A stretch of 8,508 nt of DNA from Acidobacteriota bacterium (GTDB taxonomy: Bacteria; Acidobacteriota; Thermoanaerobaculia; Gp7-AA8): positions 1 through 8,508 of the forward strand of contig QHVX01000059.1 in the NCBI GenBank assembly GCA_003222375.1, in the 5' to 3' direction. Below, piece by piece: positions 1-6,675 of this stretch. A model generated the notes under the pieces. The model ran no database searches. It worked only from the letters and a program-made list of their open reading frames with translations, and was not told where the DNA came from. The position numbers and the translations under genes were made by a program. How positions within the stretch are numbered: the first letter of the stretch is position 1; the number at the start of each line of letters is the position of its first letter.

Positions 1-242
1 TCGCGTTCAATCAGCAGGGCCGCGCGACGCAGTACCAGATTTCGATCACGGCGAAGATCGAGCTGGTCGATCATCGGAACGAAGACAAGGTCTTGTGGAA
101 GAACGATCAATACCGCTTCGCCGAAAACTATCAGGTCAATCTCGAATCGACCGATGCCTTCGACCAGGAGACGCGCGCCATCGCCGAGATCGCCCAGCGC
201 TTTGCCGAAACACTGGTGACGAATCTTCTCGAAGGGTTTTAG
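1..242 (+). CDS. lptE: LptE-like LPS-assembly lipoprotein, C-terminal part (5' end outside window)
   Basis: Only the last 79 codons are present, read from base 3 to a TAG at 240-242. LptE is an outer-membrane lipoprotein that plugs the LptD barrel and helps deliver lipopolysaccharide to the cell surface. What is visible fits the LptE/LPS-assembly lipoprotein fold: a strand-rich stretch of the type YQISITAKIELVD, a 'kvLWkN' segment, a 'feENYqV' segment, then a helical tail rich in Ala, Glu and Gln (ETRAIAEIAQRFAE) ending in 'TLVTNLLEGF', the usual end of these proteins. The signal peptide and lipobox Cys would lie upstream and cannot be checked. The kdsA gene elsewhere in the window is consistent with an LPS-making cell. 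The assignment rests on pattern recognition of a short, fast-evolving family, so a generic outer-membrane lipoprotein remains possible. Confidence 0.72.
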   Translation, partial: AFNQQGRATQYQISITAKIELVDHRNEDKVLWKNDQYRFAENYQVNLESTDAFDQETRAIAEIAQRFAETLVTNLLEGF

Positions 243-262
243 GGCCAGGCCTTGCCTGACCC
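242..262. terminator. Hairpin between convergent genes, possible bidirectional terminator
   Basis: Bases 242-250 pair with 254-262 in a nine-position stem with one C/A mismatch and a three-base CTT loop. The stem overlaps the last base of the lptE-like stop codon and ends 8 nt before the stop of the convergent gene that follows. Its position suggests it insulates the two convergent transcripts. Neither side is followed by a clear T tract, so it is not a textbook intrinsic terminator; it could act with Rho or simply block 3' exonucleases. Confidence 0.45.
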
Positions 263-269
263 CAAAGAC

Positions 270-1256
270 TCAGCGGCATGGCTGGTGGAGCTGGATGTTT
301 CCACCGTCCAGCTTCTTTCCTGCGAAGTAGCCGTTCGATAGTGTGATGCTGAATGAGTCTGCGTCTTTACCCGGTTCGGTGATATCGGAAACATCAACCT
401 TATAAGACCCGGAAGCGCCATTGATCTCGCACGTTCCTTCGATGTGGCGAGTGGTCGCGTCGACGATGCCATACGCCGTGACTCCCGTTCCCTTCACTTT
501 GAGGCCGTTGCCATGATCGTTGTACTGCAGGTGACCCCAGAAGCCGTTCTTGATTCCGCCAGCGACCGCGAAATTCGCCTTCGATCCGTTATTCAAGATC
601 CATCCGCCGCCGGTTACGAAGTCTGTGGCAGAATCGCAAATCGGCTTTTCCTTGCATTGCACGTCGGCGTGCGCGGATGCGACGATGACATCCGCCACGC
701 CCGGAACGATCACGTGCAGGGCGTTGACGGTGATGTCACCCGAATTTCCCTTCTGCTCGTTGATGATGACCTGCGTGCCCAGCGGAAGGTTGTCGATGGT
801 TTGGTTCGGCTGCCCGCTGATAACGATCGTCTGACCGTTGATCATCAAAGCCGCGATTTCGGAACCGCCTGACACCGATGACGAGCCGTTCGAATTGCAG
901 ACCGCGGTCGCCCTGGCCATCAGAAAGTCCGCTCCGATCGTGTTTCCCCCAACCGTCAGATCGAGATTGGCGACTGATGCCTCGGACCGACTGCGGTTGC
1001 CCTGGCCTACAGTGCTCGAGTGAAACACTTCCGCTGTCAGCACGCCAGGAACGTTTTCAGAGAGCAGTGACTTCTCGAACTGGCCTCCTTCAGGTGGAAG
1101 GGGCCCTGTATCGGAAATCAGGATTGGCGCGAGCCCGAGCACCGTAGCGTTGACCCCGGTCGCCTGACCGCTGAATTGAGTGCCGTCGGCAAGGACCGGC
1201 GTGGCGATCAGCGCGCAGATCGCCAAAGAGATTGCGATGACTTGATGTTTGAACAT
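270..1256 (-). CDS. Secreted choice-of-anchor P / post-COAP-1 domain protein
   Basis: A 328-residue protein of unknown function, exported by a clear signal peptide (residues 1-23, MFKHQ then a hydrophobic core, probable cleavage VLA|D). Residues about 29-200 match my recollection of the choice-of-anchor P family: SGQATGVNATVLGL, ISDTGPLPPEGG, SEASVANLDLTVGGNTI, ADFLMARATAVC, INGQTIVISGQPNQTI, VIINEQ, and NALHVIVPGVADVIVASAHAD. Residues about 207-328 match the post-COAP-1 region: DFVTGGGWI, KANFAVAGGIKNG, WGHLQYNDHG, VDATTRHIEGTCEING, SITLSNGYFAG, GGNIQLHQPCR. There are five Cys in the mature part (120, 201, 207, 276, 327), compatible with disulfides outside the cytoplasm. No LPXTG, PEP-CTERM or C-terminal hydrophobic anchor is visible, so it is probably free or periplasmic. 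An ATG lies 12 codons further upstream, but the start at 1256 has a strong GGAGGT seven bases before it and places the signal peptide correctly. Confidence 0.88.
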   Translation of the reverse strand: MFKHQVIAISLAICALIATPVLADGTQFSGQATGVNATVLGLAPILISDTGPLPPEGGQFEKSLLSENVPGVLTAEVFHSSTVGQGNRSRSEASVANLDLTVGGNTIGADFLMARATAVCNSNGSSSVSGGSEIAALMINGQTIVISGQPNQTIDNLPLGTQVIINEQKGNSGDITVNALHVIVPGVADVIVASAHADVQCKEKPICDSATDFVTGGGWILNNGSKANFAVAGGIKNGFWGHLQYNDHGNGLKVKGTGVTAYGIVDATTRHIEGTCEINGASGSYKVDVSDITEPGKDADSFSITLSNGYFAGKKLDGGNIQLHQPCR

Positions 1257-1263
1257 TCTCAGT

Positions 1264-1269
1264 ACCTCC
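1264..1269 (-). promoter_or_regulatory. Ribosome binding site that fixes the start of the secreted protein
   Basis: On the minus strand GGAGGT lies seven bases before the ATG at 1256. It falls inside the longer reading frame that begins at 1292, so it argues for the internal ATG as the true start. Confidence 0.8.
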
Positions 1270-1314
1270 GGCCACCGATACTTCAATGCCATCGCCAGAG
1301 GTTGGATCCAAGGG

Positions 1315-1334
1315 TATATTTATGGAAGTAAATA
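1315..1334 (-). promoter_or_regulatory. AT-rich island, probable promoter of the secreted-protein gene
   Basis: The 104-bp gap between the regulator gene and the start at 1256 contains a 20-base run made almost entirely of A and T in an otherwise GC-rich window. Read on the minus strand it contains TAAATA and TATACC, either of which could serve as a -10 element about 50-65 bases before the ATG. No good -35 box is seen at the right distance, so the exact promoter is not resolved. The gap suggests the gene can be transcribed separately from the regulator upstream. Confidence 0.4.
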
Positions 1335-1360
1335 GTCTGAGTGGGCGAGATCCAGCGGTA

Positions 1361-2002
1361 TCAATGGCCGCTGACCAGATGGTGATTGATGGCGTAGGAG
1401 AGCAGCTCCAGGCGGGTGTGGACGCCGAACTTTCGATACAGCTTCGTGAGGTGAGTCTTGATCGTGACTTCCGACACTCCGAGCGCGCCGGCGATCTCCT
1501 TGTTACTCAAACCCTGTTGGAGCAAGTTCAGGATCGCTCGGGCATTCATGGTGAGCACACCAGACTCTGGAATTGAAGCACCCTCCGGAAACGGACCGAT
1601 CATCAGCGCCACCGCCTCGCGCGGCGCCCAGATGCGACCTTTCTGCACGATCGCCAGTGCTTTCAGGAGGTTGGCTGGTTCGGAAGAGAGGTGAAAATAC
1701 CCTTTGGCTCCCGCTCGGAGAACGCGCGCGATTGCGTCGAGCGTCTCATCGTAACCCTCCACCAGAAGTTGCGCGGCCGGAAAGAGGTGGATCAGGTCTC
1801 GCAGGATCGAGATCTGATAATCGACCGTCAAAGAGTAAGAGACGACCAGAACATCGGGATGCAGCTCCGGCGGAGCATTCCGCATGGCCAGAATCTTCTT
1901 GGGATCTGTTTCGCCGACGAGCGTGATCGAGGGTTCAGATTTGAGGATCTGGAGGATGCCGAGGTACCGCCAGTAGTCGGGCTCGAGGAGTAGGATTCTC
2001 AG
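1361..2002 (-). CDS. NarL/FixJ-type regulator with degenerate receiver domain
   Basis: A probable cytoplasmic transcription regulator of 213 residues if it starts at the CTG at 2002. Residues 1-125 form a receiver-like fold starting RILLLEPDYW and containing HPDVLVVSYSL and RAGAKGYF. Residues 150-213 are a LuxR/GerE helix-turn-helix: LTMNARAILNLL, GLSNKEIAGALGVSEVTIKTHL, LYRKFGVHTRLEL. The receiver is unlikely to be phosphorylated normally: the acceptor Asp is Ser55, the conserved Lys is Leu105, the switch Thr/Ser is replaced (Glu82/Gly83), and the acidic pair is Glu7-Pro8. The nearest in-frame ATG (1885) would delete the first two strands of the receiver, whereas the full-length frame gives the family's usual size; no ATG, GTG or TTG precedes it. 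No histidine kinase lies nearby. The adjacent secreted protein is a possible but unproven target. Confidence 0.82.
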   Translation of the reverse strand: MRILLLEPDYWRYLGILQILKSEPSITLVGETDPKKILAMRNAPPELHPDVLVVSYSLTVDYQISILRDLIHLFPAAQLLVEGYDETLDAIARVLRAGAKGYFHLSSEPANLLKALAIVQKGRIWAPREAVALMIGPFPEGASIPESGVLTMNARAILNLLQQGLSNKEIAGALGVSEVTIKTHLTKLYRKFGVHTRLELLSYAINHHLVSGH

Positions 2003-2016
2003 AACTCCTCGTACAT
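1999..2016 (-). other. Five-codon mini-ORF overlapping the regulator start
   Basis: On the minus strand an ATG at 2016 opens a reading frame encoding MYEEF and stops at TGA (2001-1999). The stop overlaps the proposed CTG start of the regulator as CTGA. The GAGGAG inside the mini-ORF ends only two bases before the CTG, which is close for a ribosome binding site. It could be a translational coupling device, or a sign that one base is missing from the sequence: an added base would join the ATG in frame with the regulator. The sequence alone does not decide. Confidence 0.35.
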
Positions 2017-2039
2017 TAATTCCGTATGGATGGCAAAAT

Positions 2040-2055
2040 TGTGACTCGCGTCACG
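2040..2055. promoter_or_regulatory. CRP/FNR-like palindrome, or terminator stem after ubiB
   Basis: TGTGA-CTCGCG-TCACG is one base from the classic CRP half-site arrangement TGTGA-N6-TCACA. It lies in the 58-bp gap between the ubiB stop and the regulator start, centred about 31 bases before the mini-ORF ATG and 45 before the CTG. Read on the minus strand the same bases form a five-pair stem, GTGAC/GTCAC, around a GCGA (GNRA-type) loop, seven bases after the ubiB stop and followed by AATTTT, so a weak terminator is an equally fair reading. No CRP gene is in the window. Confidence 0.35.
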
Positions 2056-2060
2056 ATCGT

Positions 2061-3740
2061 CTAAGTCTTGCTCTTCGCCTTGGCGCGCTCTTCGTCCTTG
2101 TGATCGCGGACGAGCGTCGACACGATGAGGTAGACCGCCGCGACGGCCGTGATGATGTAGCCGATGATCGCGAAATGCTCCTTCGACGGATATCGCATGA
2201 TGATCGATGACGACAGCAGCAGCGCCGCGATCACGACGCCGACTGTGATCCGGTTCGCGACTTTGTGCACGCCTGCCAGAAGAATCTCGGCCTGCGTCAG
2301 CTTCACGCCAAACGTCAATCGGCTCGCGGCCGTGAGATCGAGGATCTCGCGCACGCGGTGCGGTAGATCGAGAATGAGCTGATTGAGGTCGAGAAGCGCG
2401 GGGTAGAAGTTCCGTGGATTGAATTTCTGCGCGAGCTTCTGTGTCATCAGCCGCTCGGCGTACGAGCGGATGACGACCTGCGGATCGAATGTCGGATCGA
2501 GTTTCCTGGTGATGCCGTCGAGGTTCAAGAGTGTCTTTGCCAGCATCGCGAGCTCGGATGGCACGCGCAGGCCGTTGTTGCTGGCGACCGCGATGATGTT
2601 GAAGATCAATTGGCCGGTGTTGATCTGCTGCACGTCGACGTCGTGAAAATTCGCGACGATCGTTCCGATCTCGTGCACGAATTTCGTCGCGTCGAAAGTC
2701 TCCTCGGCCTGCGCGACGCGGACGCAGGCATCGGCGACTTCACTGCCGCGATTCGATGACAGCGCCAGCAGCAGCTTGATGATCTCGTCCTGAAATTCGC
2801 GGCCGATGCGGCTGACCATCCCGAAGTCGAGCAGCACGACCTCGGCCTGACCTTCGACATCGCGGATGAAGATGTTGCCCGGATGCGGATCGCTGTGCCA
2901 GAAGCCGTCCACACAAATCTGCTTCAGATAGGCCTCGGTGAGCACCGAAGCAAGCGACGCGTAATCGTGGTCGATCATCTGCAACGACGTCAGCTTCGAG
3001 ACTTTCCTCCCGCGGACAAACTCGGTCGTCAAAACCTTCGACGTCGTCAGGTCGTGAATGACCTCCGGCACGTAGATCTGCGGAAACGCGGCGAGGTTGT
3101 GGCGAAGGATGTCGGCGTTGTGCGCTTCCTGCAGGTAATTGAGCTCGATGTTGAGCGTGATTTTCGCCTGCTCGATCGCGCGGAGGAGAGTCATCTTGCG
3201 GCCGATGTCGGTGTGCGCCTCCAGCGTCTTCGCGATGTCGGTGAATGCATCGAGCTCTTTGTGGACTTCTTCGCGAACTTTCGGACGCTGCACCTTGACG
3301 ACCACCTCACGCCCATCGCGCAGGATCGCGCTGTGCACTTGTCCGAGCGACGCGGCCGCAATCGGCGTCGCATCGAACTCCCTGAAGATTTTCGAGATAC
3401 GCCCGCCGAGCTCCTGTTCGACGATTTTCTCGACTTCCGCAAACGAAAAGGGCTCCACGGCATCCTGTAGCGACTCGAGCGCCGCGACGTATTCGCGCGG
3501 GACGATATCGGGGCGCGTCGAGAGGACCTGGCCGAACTTGACGTAGGTCGGTCCCAGTTTTTTCAGCGACGACGCAAAAGCTTCGGCCCGCGCTTTGACG
3601 TCAGGCTCGACTTCGCCGTCGCCGCTCTCCGGACTGAACATCTCATCCGGCTCGAACGACATCCGAAAGTCCTTGCGCCCGTATTTTGTGAACAATACGA
3701 GCAGGTCGCGATACGCGCCGATGTTCCGGGTTTTCAACAT
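2061..3740 (-). CDS. ubiB: UbiB/ABC1 family atypical protein kinase-like ATPase
   Basis: A 559-residue member of the UbiB/ABC1/ADCK family, close to E. coli UbiB in length. In quinone-making bacteria these membrane-bound ATPases support ubiquinone (or other isoprenoid lipid) metabolism. Diagnostic features are all present: the KxGQ motif as KFGQ (68-71) followed by STRPDIVP; the Ala-rich loop IAAASLGQVH (127-136) replacing a normal P-loop; the ATP-binding Lys149 in VVVKVQRP; Glu199 in LNIELNY; the catalytic HSDPHPGN (282-289); and the metal-binding DFG at 305-307. The C terminus has two predicted membrane helices (about 498-515 and 523-543) and a charged tail. GTG at 3743 immediately precedes ATG at 3740; ATG is preferred because GAGG (3748-3751) is seven bases away. 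No ubiquinone synthesis genes flank it, so its substrate pathway is inferred; the symbol is by family. Confidence 0.93.
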   Translation of the reverse strand: MLKTRNIGAYRDLLVLFTKYGRKDFRMSFEPDEMFSPESGDGEVEPDVKARAEAFASSLKKLGPTYVKFGQVLSTRPDIVPREYVAALESLQDAVEPFSFAEVEKIVEQELGGRISKIFREFDATPIAAASLGQVHSAILRDGREVVVKVQRPKVREEVHKELDAFTDIAKTLEAHTDIGRKMTLLRAIEQAKITLNIELNYLQEAHNADILRHNLAAFPQIYVPEVIHDLTTSKVLTTEFVRGRKVSKLTSLQMIDHDYASLASVLTEAYLKQICVDGFWHSDPHPGNIFIRDVEGQAEVVLLDFGMVSRIGREFQDEIIKLLLALSSNRGSEVADACVRVAQAEETFDATKFVHEIGTIVANFHDVDVQQINTGQLIFNIIAVASNNGLRVPSELAMLAKTLLNLDGITRKLDPTFDPQVVIRSYAERLMTQKLAQKFNPRNFYPALLDLNQLILDLPHRVREILDLTAASRLTFGVKLTQAEILLAGVHKVANRITVGVVIAALLLSSSIIMRYPSKEHFAIIGYIITAVAAVYLIVSTLVRDHKDEERAKAKSKT

Positions 3741-3822
3741 CACGCGACCTCAACTGCATGGGGAGTGCCGACCGATGCGGTATGCTAGGATTCGTCGATT
3801 TCCTCGAAGGAGCTTCCCCGAC
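3741..3822. promoter_or_regulatory. Divergent promoter region between ubiB and metK
   Basis: The 82-bp gap must hold both promoters. For metK, TATGCT (3781-3786) is a plausible -10 element 37 bases before the ATG, followed by an AAGGAG ribosome binding site (3807-3812) ten bases before it. Read on the other strand, the same bases give TAGCAT, a possible -10 for ubiB, so the two start sites may overlap. Good -35 boxes are not evident on either strand. The leader is too short to hold a SAM riboswitch. Confidence 0.45.
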
Positions 3823-4989
3823 ATGGCTATGCATCGAACCTTATTCACCTCGGAGTCTGTAACCGAGGGTCATCCGGACAAGATCGCGGACCAGATTTCC
3901 GACGCGATCCTCGACGCCGTTCTGGCCGAGGATCCGGTGGGCCGGGTGGCGTGCGAGACGCTCGTGACGACCGGAATGGCGATGATCGCCGGCGAGATCA
4001 CGACCAAAACCTACGTCGACTTTCCCTCCATCGTCCGAAATACCATCAAGGAAATCGGATACACGCGCGCGAAATACGGATTCGATAGCGAAACGTGCGC
4101 CGTGATTTCGTCAATCGATCCGCAGTCGCCCGATATCGCGCAGGGCGTTGACACCGGCGGCGCTGGTGATCAGGGCCTGATGTTCGGCTTCGCGTGCCGC
4201 GAGACTCCCGAGCTGATGCCGCTTCCGATCACGCTTGCGCACAAGCTGGTCAGGCGTCTGGCGGAGATGCGTAAAACGGGTGAGCTCGATTTCTTGCGGC
4301 CCGATGGCAAATCACAGGTGACGATCGAGTACGAAGGGAAACGTCCCGTGCGCGCCCAGGCGATCGTCATCTCAACGCAGCATTCACCTGATGTGAGCAA
4401 TCGCGATCTGCGCGAAGCGATCACCGAGAAGGTGATCAAGCCGACAGTTCCAGCAGAGCTCCTCGATAAGGACACGGTCTTCCACATCAATCCGACCGGA
4501 CGATTCGTGATCGGCGGCCCGCAGGGCGACACAGGCCTGACAGGACGCAAGATCATCGTCGACACGTACGGCGGACGCGGTCGTCACGGCGGCGGATGCT
4601 TCTCGGGAAAGGATCCGACCAAAGTCGATCGTTCGGCGTGCTATATGGCGCGGTACATCGCGAAGAACATCGTGGCGTCGGGACTGGCCGATGAAGTCGA
4701 GGTGCAGCTCGCGTACGCGATCGGCGTCGCCGATCCCGTTTCGGTATACGTCGAGACGTTCGGAACGAGCCGCATCGATCCGAAGCGCTTGTCGGACCTC
4801 ATCCGCGAGCACTTCCAGTTGACGCCGCGCGGCATCATCGAGTCGCTGCGCCTGCGCCGCCCGATCTACAAGAAGACCGCCGCGTACGGCCACTTCGGCC
4901 GCACGGAACCCGAATTCTCGTGGGAGGCGGCCGACAAGGCGAACGCGCTGCGGTCGGCGTCGGGCGTGCGCGAAGTCGTCACCGTTTAA
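3823..4989 (+). CDS. metK: S-adenosylmethionine synthase
   Basis: A 388-residue methionine adenosyltransferase that makes S-adenosylmethionine from ATP and methionine with release of phosphate and pyrophosphate; cytoplasmic, normally a tetramer. The sequence is classical from end to end: LFTSESVTEGHPDK (7-20), DQISDAILDAVL, the GAGDQGLMFGFA signature (113-124), the PTGRFVIGGPQGDTGLTGRKI stretch near 224-244, the phosphate-binding GGGCFSGKDPTKVDRSA (256-272), then YIAKNIVASGLA and QLAYAIGVADPVS. Length is within the usual 380-400. The reading frame is open for 76 codons upstream, but that part overlaps ubiB on the other strand, resembles nothing, and lies before the ribosome binding site, so the start is the ATG at 3823 (a second ATG at 3829 is further from the site). 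The last 11 bases overlap the convergent glycosyltransferase gene. Confidence 0.98.
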   Translation: MAMHRTLFTSESVTEGHPDKIADQISDAILDAVLAEDPVGRVACETLVTTGMAMIAGEITTKTYVDFPSIVRNTIKEIGYTRAKYGFDSETCAVISSIDPQSPDIAQGVDTGGAGDQGLMFGFACRETPELMPLPITLAHKLVRRLAEMRKTGELDFLRPDGKSQVTIEYEGKRPVRAQAIVISTQHSPDVSNRDLREAITEKVIKPTVPAELLDKDTVFHINPTGRFVIGGPQGDTGLTGRKIIVDTYGGRGRHGGGCFSGKDPTKVDRSACYMARYIAKNIVASGLADEVEVQLAYAIGVADPVSVYVETFGTSRIDPKRLSDLIREHFQLTPRGIIESLRLRRPIYKKTAAYGHFGRTEPEFSWEAADKANALRSASGVREVVTV

Positions 4990-6673
4990 GGGTAAACAGA
5001 GTTGCGGCCCCGCGCTGGGTGACGCTCAGCGTATAGCGATCGAGCATCTGCGACAGCGTGCGCCCCGCTCCGGTCGACAAGATCGTTTCCCGTTCTTCGA
5101 CTTTCGTCTCGACGGCCGTCGGTGGTGGTATCGCGAAAACGGCGACGTGGGTGATCCCGTCGCGACGCAACCGCGCGTAAAGCGCGTCGGAATTGCCGGC
5201 TTCGAGATATGCGGAGATGCGCGGCCCATCGAAGTTTCCGCCTCCGCGCACGCGATGCTGAAACCAGAACGTCTCGTTCATGCCGATCAGAAATGTGCGC
5301 GAGTCCGGAGGCAGGGCGGCATCCAGCGACGCGATCGTCGCCGTCGACGGCCGCATCTCGGCCAGGTATTGCTTTTCGTCGAGGCGGCCGGACAGCAGCG
5401 CAAAGGCCTGCGTGCGATCGGTGAAAAATGCGACGAGGAAGAGTTGCATGACGACCGCAACGGCAAGCAACACGCGGATCGGGCGGGTGGGCGGGAGGGC
5501 GCGGGCGGCGGGGATCGCGAAGAAGGGAACCAGAAGACGCGCCGATGGCGCGAGTAAGAACAGCAGCGCGCCGGCTGCGATCAGGATCCACGGCAGCAAT
5601 CCAGCCGTCATCGTGCACGCGATGAAAAGCGACGCACCGAGGCTCTCGTCGATGAAGCGGCCGTCGAAAACGTAATCGGAGAGAAAAGCGCCGGCGCGAT
5701 AGTGCGCGACGTGTGGCGCGAGCTCCGTGAAAAAAGGGGCGATCGGATTGCCGGTCAGAATCAGATTGCGAATGAAGAAAATCGATCCGATCGCCACTCC
5801 CGGGATCAGGCCGCGGAACTTTCGCGTCACCAGAATCGCGATGATCGCGATGGGGATGAAGGTGTACTTCGTCAACATGCCCGCAGCAACGGCGGCAGTC
5901 ACCGTGGCCGCGTCGTCTTGCTCGAGCGCGTTCACCAGGACGAGTGAGACGCCGAGAACGATCCAGTCGACGAGCGACCAGCCGGCGGTCAGCGCGAGCG
6001 CCGGCGTCGCGACGATCGCGACGGTCATGATCGGACAATCCTTCGTGTTGCGCAGCAGCAGAACGACGACGGCAATCGCTGCAAAAAGATGCAGGAAATG
6101 CGAAGCCACGCCGCCGCCAGTTCCGAGGATCGCAAGAAACGGAATGTCGGCGGATTCGACGCCCAGAGGGAAGTACGAATGCGAGACCAGGGGGAGATCG
6201 ATCGCGCGCCCTTCCTTCACCCACGTCCACGGTACCGCCAGGTGATACGCGAGCTCGTCGAGCGTCGAGGGCGGCGCCTGCGCCTCGATCAATGCCGAGA
6301 TTCCGATCAGGGCGAGGGCGATGCTCGCAAGCGGCTTGATCGACAGTGCCGAGTGCCGAGTGCCGAGTGCCGAGTAAAGTCCGATCCCTCCCAAAACGCC
6401 CACCACCGGCACCATCGTCCATGTGGAGATTTTCAAGAGCGCGATGAGAAAACAGATCGCGCCGAAAATCGGATAGCCGACGATGAAGTTGAGAGCGACC
6501 TCCGACCGCAACCGCCGCGCGAGAAATCCGCTGCCGATGCAGGCGAGGGACGCCGCGACCGCGAAGAGAACCGGGATCCCGACGCGCTGCACAAACAGCT
6601 CGACCAGCACGAAGCCGTTGAACAGAACCAGCAGAAGGTAGACCGCGATGACGATCGCGATGACGCGGCGCAT
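4979..6673 (-). CDS. Polytopic membrane protein, GT-C/family 39-like glycosyltransferase
   Basis: A 564-residue integral membrane protein. About ten or more hydrophobic helices fill residues 1-425, followed by a soluble C-terminal part (about 430-564) with alternating strands and helices, such as DSRTFLIGMNETFWF and DGITHVAVFAIPPP. This layout fits GT-C glycosyltransferases, which transfer sugars from polyprenyl-phosphate donors on the outer face of the inner membrane. The first large loop carries STLDELAYHLAVPWTW (about 136-151) and SYFPLGVE, resembling the Asp/Glu-containing loop where GT-C enzymes hold the catalytic acidic residue; Asp139 and Glu140 are candidates. Donor and acceptor cannot be read from sequence. 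It begins two bases after the kdsA stop with no clear ribosome binding site, suggesting translational coupling and an envelope role. A perfect 7-bp tandem repeat encodes part of the loop at residues 101-111. Confidence 0.7.
   Translation of the reverse strand: MRRVIAIVIAVYLLLVLFNGFVLVELFVQRVGIPVLFAVAASLACIGSGFLARRLRSEVALNFIVGYPIFGAICFLIALLKISTWTMVPVVGVLGGIGLYSALGTRHSALSIKPLASIALALIGISALIEAQAPPSTLDELAYHLAVPWTWVKEGRAIDLPLVSHSYFPLGVESADIPFLAILGTGGGVASHFLHLFAAIAVVVLLLRNTKDCPIMTVAIVATPALALTAGWSLVDWIVLGVSLVLVNALEQDDAATVTAAVAAGMLTKYTFIPIAIIAILVTRKFRGLIPGVAIGSIFFIRNLILTGNPIAPFFTELAPHVAHYRAGAFLSDYVFDGRFIDESLGASLFIACTMTAGLLPWILIAAGALLFLLAPSARLLVPFFAIPAARALPPTRPIRVLLAVAVVMQLFLVAFFTDRTQAFALLSGRLDEKQYLAEMRPSTATIASLDAALPPDSRTFLIGMNETFWFQHRVRGGGNFDGPRISAYLEAGNSDALYARLRRDGITHVAVFAIPPPTAVETKVEERETILSTGAGRTLSQMLDRYTLSVTQRGAATLFTLKR
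6345..6375. repeat. Heptanucleotide tandem repeat, four perfect copies plus AGT
   Basis: The unit AGTGCCG (ACTCGGC on the coding strand) repeats four times without a mismatch at 6345-6372, followed by a partial AGT. It lies inside the membrane glycosyltransferase gene and encodes the odd peptide SALGTRHSAL between predicted membrane helices. Because seven is not a multiple of three, gain or loss of one unit shifts the reading frame. Confidence 0.95.
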
Positions 6674-6675
6674 CG

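Noticed and set aside
2883..3470. A 195-codon plus-strand frame opposite ubiB.
   Set aside because: It covers the conserved kinase motifs on the other strand and its own translation resembles nothing.
3595..3822. A 76-codon N-terminal extension of metK.
   Set aside because: It overlaps ubiB on the opposite strand, has no family resemblance, and precedes a good ribosome binding site for the ATG at 3823. MetK is already full length from there.
3741..3822. A SAM riboswitch in front of metK.
   Set aside because: The leader available after the likely promoter is only about 30 bases and shows no stacked helices.
4588..4638. Cys in the MetK phosphate-binding motif (GGGCFSGKDP, where E. coli has Ala).
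   Set aside because: Small residues including Cys are tolerated at this position in the family, so it does not mark an altered enzyme.
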